A stretch of DNA of 17,054 bases, taken from contig JAUWYK010000042.1 in assembly GCA_030615865.1 (NCBI GenBank), forward strand, positions 1 to 17,054. Reading direction: 5' to 3'. The notes beneath the pieces were generated by a model. The model had not been told where the DNA came from. It saw only the letters and a list, made by a program, of their open reading frames with translations, and did not search any database. Source of the DNA: Dehalococcoidia bacterium (lineage in GTDB: Bacteria; Chloroflexota; Dehalococcoidia; Dehalococcoidales; JAUWYK01). This document shows positions 8,568 to 14,945 of this stretch, piece by piece; positions within the stretch are counted from its first letter, which is position 1, and each line of letters begins with the position of its first letter. Made by a program: the position numbers and the translations under genes.

Positions 8568-9290
8568 ATGGTAAAGCTAACTATTGATGATAAAGTAGTG
8601 GAAGCTGAAGAGGGCTTAACAATCCTTGATGCAGCAAAGAAGGTTGGTGTCTATATACCTACCCTATGCTATCACGAGGCACTCAGTCCCATCGGGTCTT
8701 GCCGTGTATGCAGTGTAGAAGTAATAGCTGACGGAACGTCTAATCTAACTACCGCTTGCAACTATCCGGTAGAGGCGGGATTAAAGGTCAGAACAAACTC
8801 GGAAAAAGTAGTGCAGGCACGAAGGCTGGCAATGGAACTATTACTAGCCCAGCGTCCACACTCAGGCAGTATAGGCGAGTTAGCCAAAAAGCTGGGTATT
8901 GAAGAGCCTGGTTTTACCCTGAAGCAGAGGGAATGTATTCTCTGTGAGCTATGTGTTAGAGCCTGCCACGAGATTGTAGGTGCCGATGCCATTACTTTTA
9001 TTGCTCAAGGGATAAACCGGGGCATTGATGAGCCATCAATTGAAGTTTCACCAATCAAATGTATTGGTTGTGACTCCTGTGCTTATGTCTGTCCTACTGA
9101 GGCGATAACAGTAGAGGATGTTGGCGATACCAGGATAATAAACACACCTAGCGGCAAGCTGGAATTCAAATTAAAGAAATGTAAGACCTGTGGTAACTAC
9201 TGGGCTCCGGAAAAGCAGCTAGACTATATAGTTGAGAAGTGGCATTTAGCCCCCGAAATATTTGACAATTGCCCCAACTGCCGGGATTAG
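8568..9290 (+). CDS. Short NuoG/SfrA N-terminus-like Fe-S protein
   Basis: Electron-wire protein of 240 aa resembling the N-terminal part of NuoG, SfrA, HoxU and Fe-only hydrogenase. A [2Fe-2S] domain has Cys34, Cys45, Cys48 and Cys64. Two [4Fe-4S] motifs follow: Cys123/126/129/133 and Cys165/168/171/175-Pro. The His-Cys [4Fe-4S] site that usually sits between them is absent; LLLAQRPHSG keeps a histidine but none of the cysteines. The C-terminus adds two CxxC pairs (205/208 and 235/238), possibly a zinc site or another cluster. The catalytic domain of NuoG/SfrA is missing altogether. It begins 21 bp after the flavoprotein stop, so it is likely the partner linking that subunit to ferredoxin or the Por delta chain. 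ATG at 8568 is chosen over TTG at 8553 on Shine-Dalgarno spacing. Confidence 0.88.
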   Translation: MVKLTIDDKVVEAEEGLTILDAAKKVGVYIPTLCYHEALSPIGSCRVCSVEVIADGTSNLTTACNYPVEAGLKVRTNSEKVVQARRLAMELLLAQRPHSGSIGELAKKLGIEEPGFTLKQRECILCELCVRACHEIVGADAITFIAQGINRGIDEPSIEVSPIKCIGCDSCAYVCPTEAITVEDVGDTRIINTPSGKLEFKLKKCKTCGNYWAPEKQLDYIVEKWHLAPEIFDNCPNCRD

Positions 9291-9310
9291 AACCCAAGCC
9301 AGCCCCTAAT

Positions 9311-9339
9311 TTGACCCTCAAAAGACGCTTTGGTATACT
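9311..9339 (+). promoter_or_regulatory. Sigma70-type promoter of tRNA-Pro
   Basis: TTGACC (9311-9316), a 17-base spacer, then TATACT (9334-9339) preceded by TGG, an extended -10. The -10 ends 7 bases before the mature tRNA 5' end, so transcription should start at or very near the first tRNA nucleotide. This is the best promoter match I noticed in the window. Confidence 0.8.
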
Positions 9340-9346
9340 CTTGATG

Positions 9347-9423
9347 CGGGGTGTAGCGCAGGTGGCTAGCGCGCAGCGTTTGGGACGCTGAGGTCGGAGG
9401 TTCAAGTCCTCTCACCCCGACCA
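9347..9423 (+). tRNA. tRNA-Pro (anticodon UGG), CCA encoded
   Basis: Complete cloverleaf. The acceptor stem CGGGGTG (9347-9353) pairs with CACCCCG (9413-9419), A9420 is the discriminator base, and CCA at 9421-9423 is encoded. The anticodon stem CAGCG (9374-9378) pairs with CGCTG (9386-9390), and the loop TTTGGGA puts TGG at 9381-9383. The T-loop is TTCAAGT. A coding gene begins 29 bp downstream without a visible promoter of its own. Confidence 0.97.
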
Positions 9424-9452
9424 CACCGACCCTACTGGCTGAGGATATTGGA

Positions 9453-9893
9453 ATGGCAAAGGTAAATATGGTTTGCCCCTTTTCCAAAAAATTATGCCAA
9501 GAGTGCGCAATTTATCGGGGCAGACATTATTTTTTATGTTTCTGTGAGGAATACCGGGGCTACATCGACCAACCAAAGGAAAATACCAAGGCAGAGATAA
9601 AACAGCCAGTAGCTGAACGCTTATCTTTACACGACCTGATGAAGCCAACGAACCATAGGTATCCTGAGGATTATCAATTGAAACTCAAGCTAAGGGTTAT
9701 TGATGTAGATGACGGTTCAACAGAGGTTTGTGACATCGGAAAAGCCAAGACATGGGATTATAATAGTCAAATAACGATGATAACAGTAGCCGGTCGTCAA
9801 ATCACAAGCTGGAAGCACCTGACAGATGTTCTATCGAGCAAGGCCTATAATGGCCGCCAAGAAGTAGAGGTTCACAAGCTGCCATTGCTATAG
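9453..9893 (+). CDS. Small cysteine-rich protein of unknown function
   Basis: I do not recognise a named family. The 146-aa product has a cysteine cluster at the N-terminus (Cys8, 15, 18, 29, 31) around CPFSKKLCQEC and RGRHYFLCFC, which looks like a metal or Fe-S site. A polar linker follows, then a C-terminal half (about 75-146) of alternating strands and charged residues. There is no signal peptide or membrane segment. GAGGA at 9441-9445 sits 7 bases before the ATG. It lies 29 bp after tRNA-Pro and 70 bp before the molybdenum hydroxylase operon, so it may be transcribed from the tRNA promoter. An accessory role for the hydroxylase is possible but rests only on position. Similar CPFS...C...RGRHY proteins may be common in Dehalococcoidia; I cannot verify this here. 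Confidence 0.8.
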   Translation: MAKVNMVCPFSKKLCQECAIYRGRHYFLCFCEEYRGYIDQPKENTKAEIKQPVAERLSLHDLMKPTNHRYPEDYQLKLKLRVIDVDDGSTEVCDIGKAKTWDYNSQITMITVAGRQITSWKHLTDVLSSKAYNGRQEVEVHKLPLL

Positions 9894-9963
9894 GTCTTTC
9901 ATCATACTGATGGACAAATAAAAAGAGCATAGTAAGGATTCTAAAGGAAGGGAGTGCAATAAA

Positions 9964-10839
9964 ATGATAAGGGATTTTGAATACTTTGCCCCCAAAACAG
10001 TCGAGGAGGCTCTCACCTTGCTTTCTCAGTATAACGAGGAAAGCAAGGTGATTGCTGGTGGTCAGTCTCTGCTCGTCTTAATGAGACAGGGCTTGGTCTC
10101 CCCCAAGTATCTGATTGATATTAAGGGCATATCCGCTCTAGATTTCATCAACCTCGACAAAAATGAAGGGCTAAGAATCGGTGCCCTGACACCGCATCGG
10201 GCTATAGAAAAATCCCCGGTCATCCGGAATGGTTTTGCCGTCCTTAGCGAGATGGAGCTAAAGCTAGCCTCAGTCCAGACCCGTAACTGGGGTACTATAG
10301 GTGGTAACCTCTGCCATGCCGACCCAGCCGGAGACCCAGCCCCAGTGTTAATTGCCTTAAACGGGAAGCTAAAGATAGCCAGCCTAAGTGGGGAAAGGAC
10401 GGTAGCCGTTGAAGACTTCTCCACCGATTACTTTGAGACAGTTCTCCGCCATGGTGAGCTACTTACCGAGATTCAGGTGCCAAATCCACCACCTCGCACC
10501 GGCGCTGCTTACTCCAAGTTCAACATAATAGAGAATGATATGGGAATCGCATCAACCGCAGTGTCGATTACCCTCAACCCGAAGAATGAGACCTGTAGTG
10601 ATGCCAGGATAGTGCTTGGTGCAGTATCCGCGGTCCCGATGAGGGCTAAGGAAGCGGAAAAGGTGCTGGTGGGGAAGGAGATTAGTGATGCCCTGTTGGT
10701 GAAGGCAGGTCAAATAGCCTCAGAGGAAACCGAACCTATAACTGATGTCCTAGCATCAGAGGAATATAAGAGAGAGCTGGTGAGAGTCCTGGTAAAGCGA
10801 GTAGCCAGAGAAGCCTTAGACAGGGCTAGGAGGGCTTAA
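9964..10839 (+). CDS. Molybdenum hydroxylase FAD-binding subunit (CoxM/XDH family)
   Basis: Medium subunit of a xanthine dehydrogenase/CO dehydrogenase-family enzyme; its FAD passes electrons from the [2Fe-2S] chain to an external acceptor. The FAD-binding motifs AGGQSL (31-36) and TIGGNLCHADP (111-121), the latter followed by GD at 123-124, are intact. The C-terminal CO-dehydrogenase-flavoprotein domain follows from about residue 180. The 291-aa length is normal. It has only two cysteines, so it lacks the extra [4Fe-4S] insertion known from the beta subunit of 4-hydroxybenzoyl-CoA reductase. A purine-rich Shine-Dalgarno region (GGAAGGGAG, 9946-9954) precedes the ATG. It is the first gene of a three-gene operon in the order FAD, Fe-S, Mo. 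I found no convincing promoter in the 70 bp upstream. Confidence 0.94.
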   Translation: MIRDFEYFAPKTVEEALTLLSQYNEESKVIAGGQSLLVLMRQGLVSPKYLIDIKGISALDFINLDKNEGLRIGALTPHRAIEKSPVIRNGFAVLSEMELKLASVQTRNWGTIGGNLCHADPAGDPAPVLIALNGKLKIASLSGERTVAVEDFSTDYFETVLRHGELLTEIQVPNPPPRTGAAYSKFNIIENDMGIASTAVSITLNPKNETCSDARIVLGAVSAVPMRAKEAEKVLVGKEISDALLVKAGQIASEETEPITDVLASEEYKRELVRVLVKRVAREALDRARRA

Positions 10840-10863
10840 TTTCATCAATAGGAGATAGCAATT

Positions 10864-11343
10864 ATGAAAAAAGAGCTAAAGTTGACCGTAAACGGAGAGC
10901 CTTATGAGCTGTGGGTGAAACCTAAGACCCTCCTAGTGGAAGTGCTGAGGAATGAGTTAGGGCTGACCGGAACCAAGCGGGGTTGTGATAGTAGCTCCTG
11001 TGGTGCCTGCACTGTCCTGCTTGACGGAAAGGCAGTCAAGTCCTGCTCGGTACTGGCACTACAGACCAACGGAGGGGACGTGGTAACCATTGAGGGTTTA
11101 GCCGATGGACCTAATTTGCACCCACTTCAAGAAGCCTTCATAGACCATTGGGCTTTCCAATGTGGATTCTGCACCCCTGGACAACTCATGTCGGCTAAGG
11201 CGCTGCTGGATGAGAATCCTAATCCAACCAAAGAGGAAGTCGAGATGGCTATGAATGGCAACCTCTGTCGCTGCACCGGCTATAATATGATTGTTGAAGC
11301 CATATTGGCCACTGCCCAAAAGTTACCGGAGGAAGCGAAATGA
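10864..11343 (+). CDS. Molybdenum hydroxylase [2Fe-2S] subunit (CoxS family)
   Basis: Small subunit carrying two [2Fe-2S] clusters that relay electrons from molybdenum to FAD. The plant-type ferredoxin cluster uses Cys41, Cys46, Cys49 and Cys61 (CDSSSCGAC). The second, helical-domain cluster uses Cys100, Cys103, Cys135 and Cys137 (CGFC and CRC), as in all members of the family. The 159-aa length is standard. AGGAG at 10850-10854 gives a 9-base spacing to the ATG, 24 bp after the FAD gene. Its stop overlaps the large-subunit start (ATGA), so translation of the two is coupled. Confidence 0.96.
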   Translation: MKKELKLTVNGEPYELWVKPKTLLVEVLRNELGLTGTKRGCDSSSCGACTVLLDGKAVKSCSVLALQTNGGDVVTIEGLADGPNLHPLQEAFIDHWAFQCGFCTPGQLMSAKALLDENPNPTKEEVEMAMNGNLCRCTGYNMIVEAILATAQKLPEEAK

Positions 11344-13616
11344 CAGAATATTCAGTAATAGGTAAACCAACCAGAAATGTAGATGGTCCAGAAAAGGTTA
11401 CCGGGAGAGCGCAGTACGCCTTTGATATGACTCTGCCCGGGATGCTTTATGCCAAAATTTTAAGGAGCCTCTACCCCCACGCTAAGATTCTTAATATTGA
11501 CACCAGCCAAGCCGAAAAATTACCCGGAGTAAAGGAGGTCATCACCGGAAAGGATACCCTGGGAATCAATTTCGGCGTGTGGCGACGCTTCCCCGAGCTT
11601 AAGGACGAACAACCTCTTGCCATTGATAAGGTTCGCTATATAGGAGACCCGGTAGCGGCAGTAGCTGCCACTGACGAGTATATCGCTGAAGAAGCGCTGG
11701 ATTTGATTGAGGTCGAGTATGAACCACTACCCGCCGTATTTGACCCTCTGGAAGCTATGCAGGATGATGCGCCCCTAGTTCACGATAGCGTTGAAAATAA
11801 CATCAGTGTAACCCGTCACATCGAGTGGGGTGATGTAGACGAGGCGTTTAAGAATGCCGACTATATCCGGGAAGACCGCTATACTGTCCCACCACAATCC
11901 CATACCCCTCTGGAGGTTCACAATACATTAGCCAGCTTTGATAACTCCTCTGGCAGGTTAACAGTATGGACTTCCACCCAAACTCCGTACTATGTTCAAC
12001 TAATGCTGGCTGATACTCTGGAGATGAGAGAAGGCAACATAAGGATAATAAAGCCCCATGTTGGAGGAGGCTTCGGTGGCAAGATTGGGATTTTTACCAA
12101 TGATTATGTAGCCGCTCGTCTCTCCATGAAGACAGGGAGACCGGTAAAACTGGTTTACTCCAGGGAAGAGGAATTCACCTGCACCTGGCGCCGAACACCC
12201 ATGTATTATAATGTGAAAATGGGGGCTAAAAAGGATGGCACCATAGTTGCCAAAGAGGTCAAGGTTATTACTGATGGAGGCGCCTATCATGGCCTGGGTG
12301 CTACCACACTTTATCTTACCGGTTTCTTCTCCGCCTTCCCCTACAAGATACCTAATTATAGATTCGATGGCTACCGGGTCTATACTAATAAGTCAATCGC
12401 CGCCTCAATGCGGGGATTCGGAGGTCCCCAGGCAGTATTCACCGGGGAACAATCCTTGGATATGGTAGCTCATGACTTGGGTATTGACCCGATAGAGATT
12501 CGGCGGAGAAATGCCATGACGCCTCACTATGTTGTTCCCGGGCAGGCTACCATAGAGAGTTGTGGTCTTCTAGAATGTCTTGATGAGATTGAGAAAAGCA
12601 TTAAGAAACGGGGTAAACTGCCCAAAGACCGGGGTATAGGTATAGCCGCCTACGGCTATATGTCCGGTGGCATCTTCAACTGGATTGATACCCCCTATGC
12701 CTTTTCATCAGCTATGATAAGAATAAGTGTTGATGGCATGGTTGACCTTTACACCCAAGCGGCAGAAATCGGGCAAGGCTCCAATACGACACTGGCTATG
12801 ATTTGCGCCGAGGAGCTAGGCGTGCACCTTGAGGACATCAGGATACATGCTGGTGATACCGGAACTGCTCCTTCCGACCTTGGTGCCTGGGGCAGTAGAA
12901 CGACCTTGATGATGGGTAATGCTGTCAAAATGGCGGCGGCAGATGCTAAAAGGCAGCTTTTTGAGTTTGCCGCAGCTAGATTAGCCCCGAATATCGTTTA
13001 CAATCTAGATGCTAGAGATAGGCGTATCTTTAATAAGATACGCCCCGAGAGAAGCGTCTCCTACTATGATGTGGTCAAAGATGCCATAAGAGCTAAAGAC
13101 GGAGAGGTCATTATCGGCAGGGGACACTATACCCCTCATGAAAAGGGTATGATATCACCCGCCTACAGTTTTGGAGTTCAATCAGCGGAAGTGGAAGTAG
13201 ATAGAGAAACCGGCAAGGCGAAGATAGTAAAGGTAGTTACAGTTCATGATTGTGGTCAGGTAATAAACCCCTTAGGTCTTCGAGGGCAGTTAGAGGGGTC
13301 AATTATGATGGCAGCCGGTTATGGTTTTACCGAAGATATGCCAACCGATGAAGGCAAGGTGCTTAATCCCTCCCTGGCCGACTACAAACTCCTTAGATAT
13401 ATTGATATGCCAGATACAGAGGTTCTAGGGATTAATACTTACGAGCCTGAGGGACCATTTGGAGCTAAGGAAGCCGGTGAAGGACTCACCTGTCCTACTG
13501 CCGGTGCCCTAGGTAATGCTCTCTACAATGCTGTTGGGATAAGAATGAAAGATGCTCCCCTAACCCCAGAGAGGATTCTTAAGGCGTTGAAGGAAAAGGA
13601 GAAATCGGAAAAATAA
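11340..13616 (+). CDS. Molybdenum hydroxylase large subunit (XDH/HcrA-like)
   Basis: Catalytic subunit binding the molybdopterin cofactor. An a/b-hammerhead domain (about 15-130) is followed by the Mo-binding domains. Landmarks are GGGFGGK (242-248), SMRGFGG (356-362), the SDLGAWGSRTT segment, and GAKEAGEG (708-715), whose Glu714 matches the catalytic glutamate of the family. The AYRCSFR active-site loop of true aerobic CO dehydrogenase is absent, so this is not CoxL sensu stricto. The DLG..SRTT and GAKEAGEG segments remind me of 4-hydroxybenzoyl-CoA reductase and related aromatic hydroxylases, but the FAD partner lacks that enzyme's extra Fe-S insertion. Substrate is therefore unassigned. 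The 758-aa length is normal. No maturation genes (CoxD/CoxF/XdhC type) are in the window. A perfect 10-bp hairpin lies inside the gene at 13021-13044. Confidence 0.94.
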   Translation: MTEYSVIGKPTRNVDGPEKVTGRAQYAFDMTLPGMLYAKILRSLYPHAKILNIDTSQAEKLPGVKEVITGKDTLGINFGVWRRFPELKDEQPLAIDKVRYIGDPVAAVAATDEYIAEEALDLIEVEYEPLPAVFDPLEAMQDDAPLVHDSVENNISVTRHIEWGDVDEAFKNADYIREDRYTVPPQSHTPLEVHNTLASFDNSSGRLTVWTSTQTPYYVQLMLADTLEMREGNIRIIKPHVGGGFGGKIGIFTNDYVAARLSMKTGRPVKLVYSREEEFTCTWRRTPMYYNVKMGAKKDGTIVAKEVKVITDGGAYHGLGATTLYLTGFFSAFPYKIPNYRFDGYRVYTNKSIAASMRGFGGPQAVFTGEQSLDMVAHDLGIDPIEIRRRNAMTPHYVVPGQATIESCGLLECLDEIEKSIKKRGKLPKDRGIGIAAYGYMSGGIFNWIDTPYAFSSAMIRISVDGMVDLYTQAAEIGQGSNTTLAMICAEELGVHLEDIRIHAGDTGTAPSDLGAWGSRTTLMMGNAVKMAAADAKRQLFEFAAARLAPNIVYNLDARDRRIFNKIRPERSVSYYDVVKDAIRAKDGEVIIGRGHYTPHEKGMISPAYSFGVQSAEVEVDRETGKAKIVKVVTVHDCGQVINPLGLRGQLEGSIMMAAGYGFTEDMPTDEGKVLNPSLADYKLLRYIDMPDTEVLGINTYEPEGPFGAKEAGEGLTCPTAGALGNALYNAVGIRMKDAPLTPERILKALKEKEKSEK
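13021..13044 (+). repeat. Intragenic perfect inverted repeat (10-bp arms, 4-base loop)
   Basis: GGCGTATCTT (13021-13030), loop TAAT, and the exact reverse complement AAGATACGCC (13035-13044), inside the molybdenum-subunit gene. In RNA this would be a strong stem-loop. There is no U-tract, so it is not a standard terminator. Function unknown. Confidence 0.7.
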
Positions 13617-13624
13617 AAACCATT

Positions 13625-13640
13625 GTCAAGTGCCCTTGAC
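13625..13640. repeat. Short palindrome overlapping the -35 of the zinc-finger gene
   Basis: GTCAAG (13625-13630), TGCC, CTTGAC (13635-13640) is a perfect 6-bp inverted repeat. Its right arm overlaps the predicted -35 box at 13636-13641. It could be an operator, or a weak hairpin ending the hydroxylase transcript; no T-run follows. Confidence 0.4.
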
Positions 13641-13666
13641 TTGAACGAGGACAAGACTAGTATAAA
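13636..13666 (+). promoter_or_regulatory. Candidate promoter of the zinc-finger-like gene
   Basis: TTGACT (13636-13641), with GTATAA at 13660-13665 (18-base spacer) or TATAAA at 13661-13666 (19-base spacer). It lies between the hydroxylase operon and the small gene, so it would give that gene independent expression. Spacing is somewhat long. Confidence 0.45.
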
Positions 13667-13672
13667 CTGTAT

Positions 13673-13679
13673 GGGAGGG
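13673..13679 (+). promoter_or_regulatory. Ribosome binding site deciding the zinc-finger gene start
   Basis: GGGAGGG with 5 bases to the ATG at 13685. An in-frame GTG at 13679 overlaps the motif itself and is therefore unlikely to be the start. Confidence 0.65.
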
Positions 13680-13684
13680 TGCAA

Positions 13685-13903
13685 ATGAGTTATCACTGTC
13701 CTGTTTGTCATAAAGTCTCAGATGGTACTAAGGATTTAGCTCGGCATATGATGGGACAAACTGATAGGGTGCACAAAGATTGGATTAATTCAAAGGGGCT
13801 TTCTTTTTCACAGTTGCTTATCTTGCAGGCGACAAGCTTTGGCGACAAGGGTTATGACACCCTAGCTGAACTGCTGGAGAAAGAGACTAAGGTCGAGGAC
13901 TAG
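13685..13903 (+). CDS. Small zinc-finger-like protein
   Basis: Unnamed 72-aa protein. The N-terminus has a CxxC...H...H arrangement (Cys5, Cys8, His21, His30) in HCPVCHK and LARHMM, spaced much like a C2H2 zinc finger with a longer final gap. A likely helical C-terminal part (about 40-72) ends in an acidic and basic tail. It has no membrane segment. The LARHM...HKDW pattern looks like a nucleic-acid or protein-contact finger, but no function can be assigned. A strong Shine-Dalgarno and a likely promoter of its own support expression. It is the last plus-strand gene before a convergent minus-strand pair. Confidence 0.8.
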   Translation: MSYHCPVCHKVSDGTKDLARHMMGQTDRVHKDWINSKGLSFSQLLILQATSFGDKGYDTLAELLEKETKVED

Positions 13904-13908
13904 ACTAT

Positions 13909-13927
13909 AGTAACTACTTCGGTTACT
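13909..13927. terminator. Possible bidirectional hairpin between convergent genes
   Basis: AGTAAC (13909-13914), a 7-base loop, and GTTACT (13922-13927) form a 6-bp stem between two convergent genes, overlapping the stop of the minus-strand gene. Neither side has a U-tract, so it is weak as an intrinsic terminator. Confidence 0.25.
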
Positions 13928-14936
13928 CCCAACTAATGCCTAGCTTAGCCTTCACCGAGGACAGGATATCCCTGACCCCTGCCTCAGATAAGCCAAATTT
14001 CTTGGCTACACCAGCCAGTGGAACCTCCCTGCCGGTAGCAAATCCGTTATAAAGCAAATAAATATCCTGAGCCGGGCTATCTATCCCTCTAGCATCAAGG
14101 TCAAGCAGGGAAATAACCTCATCATGTTCCGTGGCTAAGATGCGTATTATGGCAGCATCACTACCCAATGCCTGGGCATAGTCAGCATTCGCCTTCTCAT
14201 GTTCACCTACATTCTCATAGGCGATGGCTCTATTATAAAAGAACCTGGCATTACCGGGATAAAGGCGTATTGCCTTAGAATAGCACTCAATAGCAGTAGC
14301 AAATTCTCGCCTCTCTAGGTGCTGATTACCACAAATATAGAGGGTTATGGCATCTACAAAGAGGTCAGGCAGGTAGCGCACTTCTTCCCGACTGCCTAAC
14401 TTTCCCACTTCTAAATCTTCAATCCTCCAGGCTCCGTCTTGCTTCACCTGCAACCCTAGCCTCTTATGCCTGATATTTTTTGACCCATACCATAAATCAA
14501 CAAAGCGCAACCGATGGTTCTCAAGTCTCACCAGGACAGCAGTATGAGGCACATACCTTCCTCTGTTGTCAATAACCACCTCTATAACCCCCACGTCAAG
14601 ACCAAATAGCCGACCCAGCAGCGTGAATAACTTAGCATAGCCTAAGCAATCGGCACTACCTTGCAGTAAGACCTCACCCAAATCAAAGACCCTGCCCCTC
14701 TTTACACTTGCCCTGATAAAATCATAGAGCCAACTAATGACTTCAAGCTGTATCTTATAGCGATTGCTCTGTATCTGAGCCAGGCTTTCCCCAACTAAGC
14801 GCGCCAGCTCCATCACGCTGCCCTCACCACAGGTCTGAGCAAGGTGTTTCAGTCTATCCGGTAGCTCAGGTCGCTGCCAGCCACTGATAACTGCCTCTAC
14901 TTGCCCCATCTCAGGGGCGTCATCAAAGAGCACCAT
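13923..14936 (-). CDS. Transglutaminase-like cysteine protein with TPR repeats and C-terminal HTH-like tail
   Basis: Cytoplasmic protein of 337 aa; no signal peptide or membrane helix. Residues about 65-150 look like a transglutaminase/protease core with a complete Cys-His-Asp triad: Cys97 in SADCLGYAK, His131 in VPHTAV, and Asp147 in FVDLWY. TPR-type helices follow (about 195-260), including AIECYSKAIRLYPGNARFFYNRA-like spacing split around residue 228. The last 40 residues (VPLAGVAKKFGLSEAGVRDIL) resemble a helix-turn-helix. No named family or substrate is recognised; protein cleavage, crosslinking or a scaffolding role are all possible. It starts 9 bp after the acyl-CoA synthetase gene with no evident Shine-Dalgarno, so expression probably depends on that gene's transcript and translation. 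Confidence 0.82.
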   Translation of the reverse strand: MVLFDDAPEMGQVEAVISGWQRPELPDRLKHLAQTCGEGSVMELARLVGESLAQIQSNRYKIQLEVISWLYDFIRASVKRGRVFDLGEVLLQGSADCLGYAKLFTLLGRLFGLDVGVIEVVIDNRGRYVPHTAVLVRLENHRLRFVDLWYGSKNIRHKRLGLQVKQDGAWRIEDLEVGKLGSREEVRYLPDLFVDAITLYICGNQHLERREFATAIECYSKAIRLYPGNARFFYNRAIAYENVGEHEKANADYAQALGSDAAIIRILATEHDEVISLLDLDARGIDSPAQDIYLLYNGFATGREVPLAGVAKKFGLSEAGVRDILSSVKAKLGISWE

Positions 14937-14945
14937 TTCTTGCCA

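Noticed and set aside
3515..9423. Two tRNA genes bracketing the por cluster as ends of an integrated element
   Set aside because: No integrase, no duplicated tRNA 3' end and no repeat pair; the genes between are core metabolism.
11340..13616. Aerobic carbon monoxide dehydrogenase (CoxL form I)
   Set aside because: The diagnostic AYRCSFR active-site loop is absent; the corresponding segment reads ASMRGFGG.
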